DNA of 64,000 nucleotides from Leucobacter sp. Psy1 (GCF_020096995.1 NZ_CP083692.1:1054001-1118000), one strand, 5' to 3'. Numbered from the stretch's first letter, positions 52,693 through 61,216 are shown. Notes: generated from the letters alone by a model not told the origin. Made by a program: numbers and translations.

Positions 52693-53132
52693 CGGTGCAC
52701 CGGGATGCGATCGATGAACACATCATCGCCGAGCTGACCGCAGACGCCCGCATTCCACTCGTCTCGCTCGGGGCGAAGGTGAGGCTCTCGCGGAACGCCG
52801 TTCGCCAGCGCATCGAGCGTCTCGAGCGTACGGGAGTCATTCAGGGATACACCATCATTCGCGGGGGGTCTTCGCCCCAGGAACGGGTGAGCGCAGTGCT
52901 CTTCATCGATCGCGCAGACCGCATGCGCGGTGCTGAGGTCATCGCGCAGCTCGCGAGAATCCCTGAGGTGGTGAAGTGCGACATTCTTGCGGGTGACCTG
53001 GACCTGCTTGTCCGTGTCGACGCTCGCTCGGTGGAGCGGGTGCAGGAGATCTGGGAGACGGTCAGCGCGATGCCTGGTGTGAGTAATACGGTGACCTCTT
53101 TCTCACTGTCGACGGTCATCGATCGAGGGTGA
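52689..53132 (+). CDS. Lrp/AsnC family regulator (single unit)
   Basis: The 147-residue protein is a standard Lrp/AsnC regulator. The HTH is RIPLVSLGAKVRLSRNAVRQ (about residues 22-41), followed by a RAM domain (VIAQLARIPEVVKCDILAGD; LDLLVRVDARSVERVQEIW). It starts with GTG overlapping the stop of the PLP gene, so it is co-expressed with it and probably senses that enzyme's amino-acid substrate. Confidence 0.92.
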   Translation: MTVHRDAIDEHIIAELTADARIPLVSLGAKVRLSRNAVRQRIERLERTGVIQGYTIIRGGSSPQERVSAVLFIDRADRMRGAEVIAQLARIPEVVKCDILAGDLDLLVRVDARSVERVQEIWETVSAMPGVSNTVTSFSLSTVIDRG

Positions 53133-53234
53133 GCAGGTGCTCCAGATGCTCACGGGTCACGCGCCGTTCATCTATCGTTCGCGCGTGCAGCGTAGGGTCG
53201 CCGGTGACCGACTCAGTCACCGAGGGAGGATCCC

Positions 53235-53939
53235 ATGTCTCAGATCCCGACGCTCCAGCGACCGCACCGCGCCGTCGCTCGCGGCCCGCGTATCGCGCAG
53301 CTCATCCGCGACGCTGACGCCCTGCTCATCGACTTCAACGGCACGCTCTCGGACGACGAAGAACTCATCGGCCAATTGGTCTCCGAGATCGCCATCGAGC
53401 GACTGGGCGTCCGCCTCGACCGCGAGCGGTACTTCGACCGGTTTCTCGGGCGCACCGAGGAGAGCATGTTCCAGGAGCTCTCGGGCGACGCCGATCCCCG
53501 TCGCGTCGGCGAACTCGTGGAGCTGTTCAATCGACGCTATCTCGATGCGGTGTACCGCGAGCGACGCATTAGCGGTGAGGCGGAGGCGTTCGTGCGAGCG
53601 GTGCACGCAGGGGGTACCCCGATCGCGGTGGTGACGGCGGCGAGCAAGACGGTGGCCGTCCCAGCGCTCAGCCAGATCGAACTGCTTGACCAGATCGACG
53701 TCGTGGTGGCGCTCGAGGACGTGGAGCGGGCGAAGCCTGATCCCGCGTGCTACGTACAGGCGCTCGAGGTGCTCGGCGTCGAGCCGGAGCGCGCCGTCGC
53801 CTTCGAGGACTCGCCGATCGGGTTCGCCGCTGCGCGCGGTGCCGGGCTTCCCGTGGTCGGCGTCGGCCGGGGAGCGATGCTCAGCGAGATCGCCACGACA
53901 GCGGTCGATGCGCTCCGGCCAGACCTGCTCATCTCCTGA
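53235..53939 (+). CDS. HAD-superfamily hydrolase (phosphoglucomutase-like subgroup) with DxN motif
   Basis: The 234-residue protein has the HAD fold: motif I ALLIDFNGTLSDDEELI, motif II IAVVTAASKT, motif III with Lys in DVERAKPDPACYVQALEVLG, and motif IV AVAFEDSPIGFAAARGAG. In motif I the usual D-x-D is D-F-N; the first Asp (nucleophile) is kept but the acid/base Asp is Asn. That is expected to lower phosphatase activity or shift mechanism. GGAGG lies at 53222-53226, upstream of the ATG. No functional link to neighbours is obvious. Confidence 0.85.
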   Translation: MSQIPTLQRPHRAVARGPRIAQLIRDADALLIDFNGTLSDDEELIGQLVSEIAIERLGVRLDRERYFDRFLGRTEESMFQELSGDADPRRVGELVELFNRRYLDAVYRERRISGEAEAFVRAVHAGGTPIAVVTAASKTVAVPALSQIELLDQIDVVVALEDVERAKPDPACYVQALEVLGVEPERAVAFEDSPIGFAAARGAGLPVVGVGRGAMLSEIATTAVDALRPDLLIS

Positions 53940-53966
53940 GGGAAGACCGTCGACGCTGAATGCCGG

Positions 53967-55112
53967 TCAGACGTCGACCGCTTCGAGCGCCATGAGCACG
54001 GCCCCGATGGCTGCTGAACGATCCGCGAGGTCCGCCTGCACGACGGCGGTGTGAGCGGCGATCGATTCGAGAGCGTGACGCCGGAGTCCTTCGCGGACGC
54101 CGTCGAGCAGCAGGTCGCCCGCCTCGGCGAGGTCGCCGCCCACCACGATCGCCTCGGGGCCCAGGATCTGGGCGAGCGAGGCGGCTGCACGGCCCAGATG
54201 GCGCCCCGCATCCTCGATGAGCCGACGTGCGCCGACGTCGCCGTCGGTCGCCCGACCCACGAACTCCGACACCGTGAGGTCCGGTGCGATGGTGCGGTAC
54301 TGCCGCACGAGGGAGGCGCCCCCGGCGTAGGACTCGAGGCAGCCGCGGCTGCCGCAGCGGCACAGCGGTCCGTCCTCCTGCATGGTGAGGTGTCCGAGTT
54401 CGCCCGCCGTCGCGATGCCGCCGCGGAAGATGTGTCCATCGAGGACGATACCGGCTCCGATGCCCGACGAAACCTTGATGAACGCCACAGACGAGTACGG
54501 TCGCCCCGCGCCCACGGCGAACTCGGCGAGTGCACCGAGGTTCGCATCGTTGTCGACGATCGTCGGGACTCCGAATCGCCGTTGAACGGCTTCGCGAGCG
54601 TGAATGCCGACCCAGCCGGGAAGGATCGAGCCGGAGTCGATCACCCCGTTCGCTCCGATGGGGGCGGGGAGACCGACGCCCATCGCGTGCAGGGTGAGCG
54701 AGGGATCGGCCTGGGCTCTCAGGCCGTCGAGGAGGTCGTTCGCGAGCGCGAGGCCATCGTTCGAATCGTGATCGTCTGCGATCGGCGCAGTCGCGCTCGC
54801 GGTGATCGTCCCTCCGAGGTCGGCGAGCGAGACGCGCACGTGCGAGTGACCGAAGTCGATCCCGCCCACCATCCCTGCGCCCGGGTCGATGCGCAGTACC
54901 GCTCCGCGGCGGCCGGCACCGGCTGTGACGGTGATAAGGCCCGCGGCCTCGAGTTCCCGCACGTTCGTCGAGACCGTCGCGGGGGCCAGCGAGGTGTGCC
55001 TGGCTACGTCGGCCTGGCTGGCCTCGCCGGAGGGGCCGAACGATCTGAGCGCGTCGAAGACGAGTTTGCGGTTCCGGTCGCGCAGGGCCGCCGAACTGTG
55101 TGGACTCGTCAT
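53967..55112 (-). CDS. ROK-family transcriptional regulator (XylR/NagC-like)
   Basis: The 381-residue protein has an N-terminal MarR-like winged HTH (SQADVARHTSLAPATVSTNV, about residues 30-50) and a ROK sugar-binding domain. The latter has GGIDFGHSHVRVSLADLGG, the D-N-D-A-N segment (VPTIVDNDANLGALAEF) and a zinc site CRCGSRGCLESYAGG. It is divergent from the sugar ABC importer, so it probably represses it until the sugar binds. I use the ATG at 55110-55112; a GTG/ATG further upstream would extend it into the promoter. Confidence 0.9.
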   Translation of the reverse strand: MTSPHSSAALRDRNRKLVFDALRSFGPSGEASQADVARHTSLAPATVSTNVRELEAAGLITVTAGAGRRGAVLRIDPGAGMVGGIDFGHSHVRVSLADLGGTITASATAPIADDHDSNDGLALANDLLDGLRAQADPSLTLHAMGVGLPAPIGANGVIDSGSILPGWVGIHAREAVQRRFGVPTIVDNDANLGALAEFAVGAGRPYSSVAFIKVSSGIGAGIVLDGHIFRGGIATAGELGHLTMQEDGPLCRCGSRGCLESYAGGASLVRQYRTIAPDLTVSEFVGRATDGDVGARRLIEDAGRHLGRAAASLAQILGPEAIVVGGDLAEAGDLLLDGVREGLRRHALESIAAHTAVVQADLADRSAAIGAVLMALEAVDV

Positions 55113-55296
55113 GACCGTACTGTCGCGCAGTTTGCCTTTGGCGTCAAGGTCTAAACACAAAAGTCAGAATTCGTGGAAGTTTTGGCAGTTTTGTCTTCGA
55201 CCCTTGACGGCAACGCCTGAGCGGCGCACACTGTGGATCGAGCCCGTACGCGATTCGACATGCGGGCGCACATTTCACTCAATGGGGAGGAAACCC
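55113..55296. promoter_or_regulatory. Divergent ROK/sugar-importer promoter region
   Basis: The spacer contains a low-GC block from about 55135 to 55195. It has two direct copies of AGTTTTG nine bases apart (55178-55184 and 55187-55193) and a related inverse heptamer CAAAAGT near 55159, which resemble A/T-rich ROK operators. Outer arms CGTCAAGG (55142-55149) and CCTTGACG (55202-55209) are inverted repeats. TTGACG at 55204-55209, 17 bp before CACACT (55227-55232), is a plausible promoter for the importer. Confidence 0.5.
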
Positions 55297-56364
55297 GTGA
55301 ACCGTATATCCCGCACCGCCGCACTCGGATTGGTCACACTCATCTCGGCCGCTGGTCTCACGGCGTGCGCGGCGAATTCCGCCGACGACGCTTCGGGCGA
55401 CGGCGGCGAAGGCGGCAAGACGATCGCTCTGCTGCTGCCCGAGACGAAGACCACGCGCTACGAAGCCTTCGACAAGCCCCTGTTCGAGGCCAAGGTCAAG
55501 GAACTCTGCGATGACTGCACCGTGAACTACCTGAACGCGGATCAGGACGCGTCGAAGCAGCAGCAGCAGGCCCAGTCGGCGATCACCGACGGTGCTTCCG
55601 TGCTCGTGCTCGACCCTGTCGACGGCAAGTCGGCCGAAGGCATCGTGAAGTCATCGCAGTCCTCCGACGTTCCGGTGGTCGCGTACGACCGATTCATCAC
55701 CGGTGCCGACTACTACATCTCGTTCAACAACGAACGCGTCGGGGAGCTGCAGGGGGAGGCGCTCGTCGATGCCACAGGCGATTCGGGCGACATCCTGATG
55801 CTCAACGGAGCGCCGACCGATCCGAACGCCGCCCAGTTCAAGCAGGGAGCGCACAACGTCATCGACGAGAGCAAGTTGAACGTGGTCGCCGAGTACGACA
55901 ACCCCGATTGGAGCCCGGACAACGCGCAGCAGTTCACGAGCAGCCAGTTGAACAACATCGACCCCGACGATCTTGCGGGCGTCTATGCCGCGAACGACGG
56001 GCAGGCCGGCGGCGTGTTCGCCGCGCTGAAGGCCGCAGGCGTGAGCGAGTACCCGCCGATCACCGGTCAGGACGCCGAACTCGCGGGCATCCAGCGCATT
56101 CTCGCCGGAGAGCAGTACATGACGGTCTACAAGCCCATCAAGACCGAGGCTGAGCAGGCCGCGCAGCTGGCAGTCGACCTGCTGAACGGGGAGACGCCGA
56201 GCGACACGACCGATTTCCAGGATGTGCCCTCCTACATCCTCGATCCGATCGCCGTGATGAAGGACAACGTGAAGGACACCGTCGTGAAAGACGAGTTCTA
56301 CACCGTCGACCAGATCTGCACCGACCAGTACGCCGACGCCTGCGCGGCCGCCGGCCTGAGCTGA
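55297..56364 (+). CDS. Sugar ABC transporter substrate-binding lipoprotein (XylF/ChvE-like)
   Basis: The 355-residue secreted lipoprotein has signal LVTLISAAGLTAC (Cys24) then a type I periplasmic-binding fold. ITDGASVLVLDPVDGKSAEG, VVAYDRFITGADYYISFNNE and YAANDGQAGGVFAALKAAGV are strongly xylose/multiple-sugar-like (the YDR...N pattern binds the pyranose). I chose the GTG at 55297 because GGGGAGG lies at about 55284-55290; an ATG five codons upstream is possible. It begins the operon with the ATPase and permease. Confidence 0.92.
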   Translation: MNRISRTAALGLVTLISAAGLTACAANSADDASGDGGEGGKTIALLLPETKTTRYEAFDKPLFEAKVKELCDDCTVNYLNADQDASKQQQQAQSAITDGASVLVLDPVDGKSAEGIVKSSQSSDVPVVAYDRFITGADYYISFNNERVGELQGEALVDATGDSGDILMLNGAPTDPNAAQFKQGAHNVIDESKLNVVAEYDNPDWSPDNAQQFTSSQLNNIDPDDLAGVYAANDGQAGGVFAALKAAGVSEYPPITGQDAELAGIQRILAGEQYMTVYKPIKTEAEQAAQLAVDLLNGETPSDTTDFQDVPSYILDPIAVMKDNVKDTVVKDEFYTVDQICTDQYADACAAAGLS

Positions 56365-56371
56365 TCGGCAC

Positions 56372-56397
56372 GGGCGGGCGCCTTCGGGCGCCCGCCC
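56372..56397 (+). terminator. GC-rich hairpin with TTCG tetraloop between binding-protein and ATPase genes
   Basis: Perfect 11-bp arms GGGCGGGCGCC (56372-56382) and GGCGCCCGCCC (56387-56397) surround TTCG, giving an extremely stable stem. No T-run follows, so it is probably a partial terminator or an mRNA 3'-end stabiliser. It would keep the binding-protein message more abundant than the transporter genes downstream, as is common for ABC importers. Confidence 0.8.
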
Positions 56398-56433
56398 TGC
56401 ACCACCGTCACTCTCTCGAAACGAGGAACATCG

Positions 56434-57210
56434 ATGTCGACAGCCCCTCCCGTTCTGACGCTCTCAGCGGTCGGGAAACGATTCGGCGCCGTCCAGGCGC
56501 TGACTGACGTCCATTTGAACGTGTCTCCCGGCGAGGTCGTCGCGCTCGTCGGCGACAACGGCGCCGGCAAGTCGACGCTCGTCAAGATCATGTCGGGCGT
56601 CTACCAGCCCGATGAGGGCGAGATCATCTTCGACGGCAAGCGGGTGACGATCAATGGCCCGCGCCAGGCGAAAGAACTCGGGATCGCGACGGTCTTCCAG
56701 GATCTCGCGCTCGCCGACAACCTCGACGTCGTCGCCAACCTCTTCCTCGGCCAGGAGGAGACGGTCGGAGGTGTGCTCGACGAAGTCGAGATGGAAGCGC
56801 GCAGCTGGCAGCTGCTGCGGCAATTGAGTGCGAAGATCCCCTCGGTGCGGATCCCGATCGCCTCCCTGTCAGGCGGCCAGCGGCAGACCGTGGCCATCGC
56901 CCGCAGCCTCGTCGGCAACCCGAAGGTGGTCATGCTCGACGAGCCGACGGCGGCGCTCGGCGTCGCACAGACGGCCGAAGTGCTGAATCTTGTCGAGCGC
57001 CTGCGCGAGAACGGCCTTGGCGTCGTACTGATCACCCACAATATGGCGGATGTCCAGGCCGTCGCGGACCGCATCATCGTGCTGCGGCTCGGCAAGAACG
57101 CGGCGGAGATGACGATCGAGGAGGCGACGACGGAACACCTCGTCGCCGCTATCACCGGAGCGTCCGACAACGTCGTCGCGCAGCGCGCCGCAAAGGAGAA
57201 GCACGCATGA
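56434..57210 (+). CDS. Sugar ABC transporter ATPase with a single ABC domain (XylG-like half)
   Basis: The 258-residue ATPase has Walker A ALVGDNGAGKSTLVKIMSG, signature LSGGQRQTVAIARSL and Walker B VVMLDEPTAALGVAQTAEVL, and switch His in VVLITHNMADVQAVAD. The sequence type is that of the sugar (CUT2) family, whose ATPases normally carry two fused ABC domains (about 500 residues). Here only the first exists and no second is nearby, so it must work as a homodimer. It overlaps the permease gene by 4 bp. Confidence 0.92.
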   Translation: MSTAPPVLTLSAVGKRFGAVQALTDVHLNVSPGEVVALVGDNGAGKSTLVKIMSGVYQPDEGEIIFDGKRVTINGPRQAKELGIATVFQDLALADNLDVVANLFLGQEETVGGVLDEVEMEARSWQLLRQLSAKIPSVRIPIASLSGGQRQTVAIARSLVGNPKVVMLDEPTAALGVAQTAEVLNLVERLRENGLGVVLITHNMADVQAVADRIIVLRLGKNAAEMTIEEATTEHLVAAITGASDNVVAQRAAKEKHA

Positions 57211-58493
57211 CCGATCAGCCTGAGACCATGAGCACGAACACCGTGAACAGTACGGCGCTCCCTCCCACAGCGTTCGCAGACCGGAGCGATGAGCGTCTCG
57301 TCGAGGACTCGTCGCCAGGCGAGCTGCTGCGCGGCTTCCTCCGACGGATGCGATCCGGAGACCTCGGCATGGTTCCGGTGCTCGTCGGACTGGTCGTGAT
57401 CTGGGGCATCTTCTACTTCCTGAACCCTAGATTCCTGTCCTCGAGGAACCTGGTGGAGCTGAGCCTCGACTCCGCCACGATCGGCATGATCTCGGTGGGG
57501 ATCGTCCTCGTGCTTCTGCTCGGAGAGATCGACCTGTCGGTCGGCTCGGTGAGCGGCGTCGGCGGTTCGATCATGGCGGTCCTCTTCGTCTACCAGGGGT
57601 GGCCGCTCCTCACCGCCATGCTGGCCGCCCTCGTCTGCGGTCTGCTCATCGGTTCGCTCTACGGACTGCTCTACACCCGATTCGGGGTACCGAGCTTCGT
57701 GATCTCACTCGCCGGTCTGCTCGCGTTCCTCGGTGTTCAGCTCTGGGTGCTCGGCTCCAACGGCACCGTGAACCTGCCCGGCGACTCCTGGATCATCGAC
57801 TTCGCGAACTTCTGGTTCCTGCCCGACTGGGCGTCCTACGCACTGGCCGTCGTGGCAGGTCTGCTCTACTTCGGACTGCGCATGCTCGCGATCCGGAAAC
57901 GACGGAAGAACGGCCTGTCGGCGCCGACGACGCTGTCCATCGGGATCCGGGCCGTGTTGATGATGGCGGCGATCGGGGGTCTGGCCTACTACCTGAACAT
58001 CGATCGAGGCATCGGGTACATGCCGCTGCTCTGGGTGGTGATCATCGTGATCATGGATCAGGTGCTCCGCCGCACGACCTGGGGGAGGCACGTCTACGCC
58101 GTCGGTGGCAATGAGGAGGCGGCACGACGAGCCGGTATCGCGGTGAACCGCGTCTACCTCAGCGTGTTCGCGCTGTGCTCGATGTTCGCCGTCTTCGGAG
58201 GCGTGCTCGCAGCCGGCCGCCTCCAGTCCGTCGCCCAGTCGAGCGGCGGCACCGACACGAACCTCATGGCGATCGCCGCGGCCGTCATTGGCGGGGTGAG
58301 TCTCTTCGGCGGACGCGGCTCGGTGTTCGCGGCGCTCCTCGGCATGCTGGTGCTGCAGTCGATCACGAGTGGCCTGAATCTCATCGGGGTGGCCGCCGAG
58401 GTCCGCTACATCGTGACCGGTGCCGTGCTCGTGCTCGCGGTGACGATCGACTCGCTGTCGCGACGGGCGAGACGGAGCAGCGGCAGATTCTGA
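57207..58493 (+). CDS. Sugar ABC transporter permease (XylH-like)
   Basis: The 428-residue membrane protein has about ten helices and CUT2 permease features: LLLGEIDLSVGSVSGVGGSI, LYGLLYTRFGVPSFVISLAG, RHVYAVGGNEEAARRAGIAV and AAAVIGGVSLFGGRGSVFAA. The first about 50 residues are hydrophilic. It completes the ABC importer with the preceding binding protein and half-size ATPase. An ATG at 57207 overlaps the ATPase stop (ATGA). Confidence 0.92.
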   Translation: MTDQPETMSTNTVNSTALPPTAFADRSDERLVEDSSPGELLRGFLRRMRSGDLGMVPVLVGLVVIWGIFYFLNPRFLSSRNLVELSLDSATIGMISVGIVLVLLLGEIDLSVGSVSGVGGSIMAVLFVYQGWPLLTAMLAALVCGLLIGSLYGLLYTRFGVPSFVISLAGLLAFLGVQLWVLGSNGTVNLPGDSWIIDFANFWFLPDWASYALAVVAGLLYFGLRMLAIRKRRKNGLSAPTTLSIGIRAVLMMAAIGGLAYYLNIDRGIGYMPLLWVVIIVIMDQVLRRTTWGRHVYAVGGNEEAARRAGIAVNRVYLSVFALCSMFAVFGGVLAAGRLQSVAQSSGGTDTNLMAIAAAVIGGVSLFGGRGSVFAALLGMLVLQSITSGLNLIGVAAEVRYIVTGAVLVLAVTIDSLSRRARRSSGRF

Positions 58494-58656
58494 GGGCGGG
58501 CGAGCAGGGCGTCTCCGGCGGCAGGAAAAAAGTTCGACGAATTTGTGACGAATCGCGTGCGGCGTCCGTCCTATGTGTAGCGCGAAGTTCGAGCGCACGG
58601 TGCGCAGGCCCGCATTAGTCGGCGCATCGCTTTTCTCACACGAAAGGACACTGCAC

Positions 58657-59160
58657 ATGTCGAACGAAAAGGTCAACACTCAGGCTGCCGGTGCCGGTGA
58701 AGGCTCCTCGGCGGCGAAGGCGCCCGCATCGGTCGGTCGCGTCGATCGGCCGGCGACGCCCCAGACTCAGGGCGACATCGACGCTACCGGTCGCACTACG
58801 ATCGCCAACGATGTCGTCGCGAAGGTGGCGGGGATCGCAGCACGCGAGGTCTCCGGCGTGTACGCGCTCGGCGGCGGCGGAGCGCGGGCGTTCGGTGCGA
58901 TCCGCGACGCCATCAATGCGACGGATCTCACGCAGGGTGTGAAGGTCGAGGTTGGCGAAACCCAGGCTGCGGTCGATCTCACCATCGTCGTCGACTACCC
59001 CGCCCCGATCCAGACCGTCGCTGAGAATGTGCGGGTATCTGTGACCGATGCCATCACACGACTCGTCGGGCTCGAGGTCGTCGAGGTGAATGTGGACGTC
59101 AACGACGTGCACCTGCCAGGTGACGATCACGAGGACGACACCGAGCAGCGTGTCTCATGA
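58657..59160 (+). CDS. Asp23/Gls24 family envelope stress protein
   Basis: The 167-residue protein has an Asp23 domain (about residues 50-155): TTIANDVVAKVAGIAAREVS, GVYALGGG, VKVEVGETQAAVDLTIVVDY and VRVSVTDAITRLVGLEVVEV. The first 50 residues are disordered, Ala/Gln/Pro-rich. Asp23 proteins assemble at the membrane under alkaline or cell-wall stress through the AmaP anchor. ATG 58657 has AAAGGA upstream. It heads a cluster of five genes with 1-4 bp overlaps. The 163-bp spacer before it (58494-58656) shows no certain promoter. Confidence 0.88.
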   Translation: MSNEKVNTQAAGAGEGSSAAKAPASVGRVDRPATPQTQGDIDATGRTTIANDVVAKVAGIAAREVSGVYALGGGGARAFGAIRDAINATDLTQGVKVEVGETQAAVDLTIVVDYPAPIQTVAENVRVSVTDAITRLVGLEVVEVNVDVNDVHLPGDDHEDDTEQRVS

Positions 59161-59345
59161 ATCCCGTGGCAACCGGCGCACTGATCGGCGCCGCACTCGC
59201 GATCGCGGCGCTCCTCTTTGGTTTCTGGGGCTTCCTGCTCGTCGCCGTCTTCATGGTGGTGGGTGCCCTCATCGGCGCACTGGCCAGCGGACGCACCAAC
59301 GCGAACGCGATCTTCGGGGCGTTCACCGGCCGTAGGAGCTCGTGA
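59157..59345 (+). CDS. Small two-helix membrane protein (DUF2273-like)
   Basis: The 62-residue protein is nearly all hydrophobic: ALIGAALAIAALLFGFWGFL and LVAVFMVVGALIGALASGRT form two helices, followed by a short basic tail (GAFTGRRSS). It resembles the DUF2273 proteins found next to Asp23 genes in Gram-positive bacteria. It overlaps the Asp23 gene and the next gene by 4 bp each, and probably helps anchor Asp23 proteins to the membrane. Confidence 0.75.
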   Translation: MNPVATGALIGAALAIAALLFGFWGFLLVAVFMVVGALIGALASGRTNANAIFGAFTGRRSS

Positions 59346-59725
59346 TGACTCCCGAAGCTGGCCTGCCTGTGCAGGGCGGCGACGGGTCCCCAGCCGTTCC
59401 GGGCCGCGTGCGAGTGCGCGAGCAGGTGCTCGAGAAAGTGGCGCGCGAAACGGCTGCGGCCGTCGTCGGCGTTCCGCGAGGCGACGTGAGCGTCGACCTG
59501 GGGGAGTGGCGAGGAGGGCTCGCGCTTCGTGTGAACGCCAAGCTCGGCATCCCCGACCTCGGAGACGACGCGGCGATCGCGGAGCACACGAACCTCCTCG
59601 ATCACGTGTCCGCCATTCAGGCAGAACTGCAGAACCGCGTCGGTGCTGCGACGGGCCGCGAGGTTCATCGCGTCGCCGTCACCATTACGGGCGCGATCGT
59701 CGCCGCGAGAAAGCGGGTGAGATGA
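59342..59725 (+). CDS. Asp23-like small protein
   Basis: The 127-residue soluble protein resembles an Asp23 domain: RVREQVLEKVARETAAAVVG, VSVDLGEWRGGLALRVNAKL, and a C-terminal HRVAVTITGAIVAARKRV. The core is preceded by a Gly/Pro-rich leader. GTG at 59342 overlaps the upstream stop, with an ATG as the next codon, so the start may be 59345. It appears to be a divergent paralogue of the first Asp23 protein. Confidence 0.65.
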   Translation: MMTPEAGLPVQGGDGSPAVPGRVRVREQVLEKVARETAAAVVGVPRGDVSVDLGEWRGGLALRVNAKLGIPDLGDDAAIAEHTNLLDHVSAIQAELQNRVGAATGREVHRVAVTITGAIVAARKRVR

Positions 59726-59726
59726 C

Positions 59727-60308
59727 ATGAGCGAACAGGTATTGGAACGCGTCGTGCGTCGGGAGTCTCACTCCTCACGCGCCATCGCCGCGGCGATCGT
59801 GCTGGTCCTCGTGATCGTGGCGCTCGCGTGGGTCGCGACGGAGACCATCCTCCGCTCCCTCGAGCTCCCGGCGCTCCTCGCGCCTCCTGGAGCCATGGCC
59901 ACATGGCTCGCGGAGCTCCCCGAGAACGGACAGGTCGTCGCGATCGTCGCGGGATCCGTTGTCGTCGGGCTCGTCGGGATCGCCTGCGTGTTTCTCGCGC
60001 TTGCACCGGGCCGGCTCGCGAAACAGCGGGTGCAGAACGAGGGGCCGGCGATCCTCGTCGACAACGGTGCGCTCGCCTCGGCGATCGCACAGGGAGTCGC
60101 GAACGACCTGAGCTTCGATCGCCGCGAGGTGAGTGTCGGAGTGGGGCACCGGGTCGTCGATGTCACCATACGCCCGTCGTTCGGCGTCGAGGTGGACCGC
60201 GCCGCGGTGTCTGAGTCGGCGGCGCGCGAGCTGTCGCGGATCGGACTCGAACGAGAACCGCGCGTCCGCGTATACGTGGTCGCCGCACGAGAGAAGGAGC
60301 CGGCATGA
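59727..60308 (+). CDS. DUF6286-type membrane protein
   Basis: The 193-residue protein has two membrane helices (AIAAAIVLVLVIVALAWVAT and VAIVAGSVVVGLVGIACVFL) and a C-terminal soluble domain (NEGPAILVDNGALASAIAQG; VSVGVGHRVVDVTIRPSFGV). It matches the DUF6286 proteins found beside Asp23/AmaP in actinobacteria. It ends in a 4-bp overlap with the AmaP-like gene. Confidence 0.8.
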   Translation: MSEQVLERVVRRESHSSRAIAAAIVLVLVIVALAWVATETILRSLELPALLAPPGAMATWLAELPENGQVVAIVAGSVVVGLVGIACVFLALAPGRLAKQRVQNEGPAILVDNGALASAIAQGVANDLSFDRREVSVGVGHRVVDVTIRPSFGVEVDRAAVSESAARELSRIGLEREPRVRVYVVAAREKEPA

Positions 60309-60922
60309 ACCACGTGAACCGCGGCCTCAACCGCGCCATCCTGTTCATCGTCGGCGTCGTTCTCCTCGCCGCGGGGGCGCTCGCCGCCACATCGGTGCTG
60401 GTCGCGCCGATCGGGGAGGCCTGGGCGAGTGCCGGCAGAGCGGCGATCGAAGCCGCTCAGTCCGCTCAGAGCAGCACCGTGATCACAGCATCATCCGCGG
60501 TGACGTGGCTCGATGTCGCCGTGGTCGCCGCGTGCGCCATCGTCGTGCTGATCTGCGTGACCGTGATGGTCCGCATGCTCACCCGACGGCGGCGCGACCG
60601 CGTGCGGATCGCGGTGCGGGAGGACGAGCTCGGTCGCGTGGTGATCAGCGACAGCTTCGCCGCAGACGCGCTGCAGCAGTCGCTCGCGCAGCGTTCGGAG
60701 ATCGTTTCTGCGAAGATCTCGGGCGGACGCTACCGTGGGCAAGAGGTGCTGCATGTCCGCGTCACGCCTCGGTCCGGGGTATCTCCGAGAGAGGTGGCCG
60801 ACACCGTCACGTCGCTCGCAAACAATCTCGCCACGCTCACGGGGTCGGCGAACCTCGTGTACGTCTCGATCCATGCTGGTTTGCGGTCGCGCATCGCGGC
60901 TCCCCCGGCACGGGTCCTGTAA
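60305..60922 (+). CDS. amaP: AmaP-like alkaline-shock membrane anchor
   Basis: The 205-residue protein has two N-terminal membrane helices (ILFIVGVVLLAAGALAATSV and WLDVAVVAACAIVVLICVTV) separated by a loop. A cytoplasmic Asp23-related domain follows (RIAVREDELGRVVISDSFAA; VLHVRVTPRSGVSPREVADT). This is the AmaP arrangement, in which the anchor tethers Asp23 to the membrane. The ATG overlaps the DUF6286 gene stop. Confidence 0.8.
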   Translation: MNHVNRGLNRAILFIVGVVLLAAGALAATSVLVAPIGEAWASAGRAAIEAAQSAQSSTVITASSAVTWLDVAVVAACAIVVLICVTVMVRMLTRRRRDRVRIAVREDELGRVVISDSFAADALQQSLAQRSEIVSAKISGGRYRGQEVLHVRVTPRSGVSPREVADTVTSLANNLATLTGSANLVYVSIHAGLRSRIAAPPARVL

Positions 60923-60983
60923 CGCCAGGCCGCCGTCGGCGACCGGGCATCTCCACCCACATCCTCACGAAAGGACTACGAAC

Positions 60984-61157
60984 ATGAGTGCACAAGACAA
61001 GATCAAGGCGAAAGCTGAGCAGCTGACCGGCAAGGCGAAGGAGGCCGTCGGCAACGCGACGGACAACGAGCGTCTGGTGGCGGAGGGCAAGGCCGATCAG
61101 GTTAAGGGTGATGCCCGCGAGGCGGCCGAGGACGTAAAGGACACGTTCAAGAAGTAG
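60984..61157 (+). CDS. CsbD family stress protein
   Basis: This is a 57-residue, Lys/Glu-rich helical protein of the CsbD family (KIKAKAEQLTGKAKEAVGNA then DNERLVAEGKADQVKGDARE). CsbD proteins are general-stress proteins of unknown biochemical role. ATG 60984 has AAAGGA upstream. It is the last gene before a strong hairpin and probably shares regulation with the Asp23 genes. Confidence 0.92.
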   Translation: MSAQDKIKAKAEQLTGKAKEAVGNATDNERLVAEGKADQVKGDAREAAEDVKDTFKK

Positions 61158-61173
61158 GCCTCACTCGCTGGGC

Positions 61174-61216
61174 GCGGTGCGGAGACTGAGAATATGGTCC
61201 GCGGTCTCCGCACCGC
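61174..61216 (+). terminator. Strong hairpin after the Asp23-CsbD gene cluster
   Basis: Perfect 13-bp arms GCGGTGCGGAGAC (61174-61186) and GTCTCCGCACCGC (61204-61216) enclose a 17-nt loop, 16 bp after the csbD stop. There is no T-run after it, as is common for actinobacterial terminators. It separates the first Asp23 transcription unit from the sigma factor gene. Confidence 0.75.
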
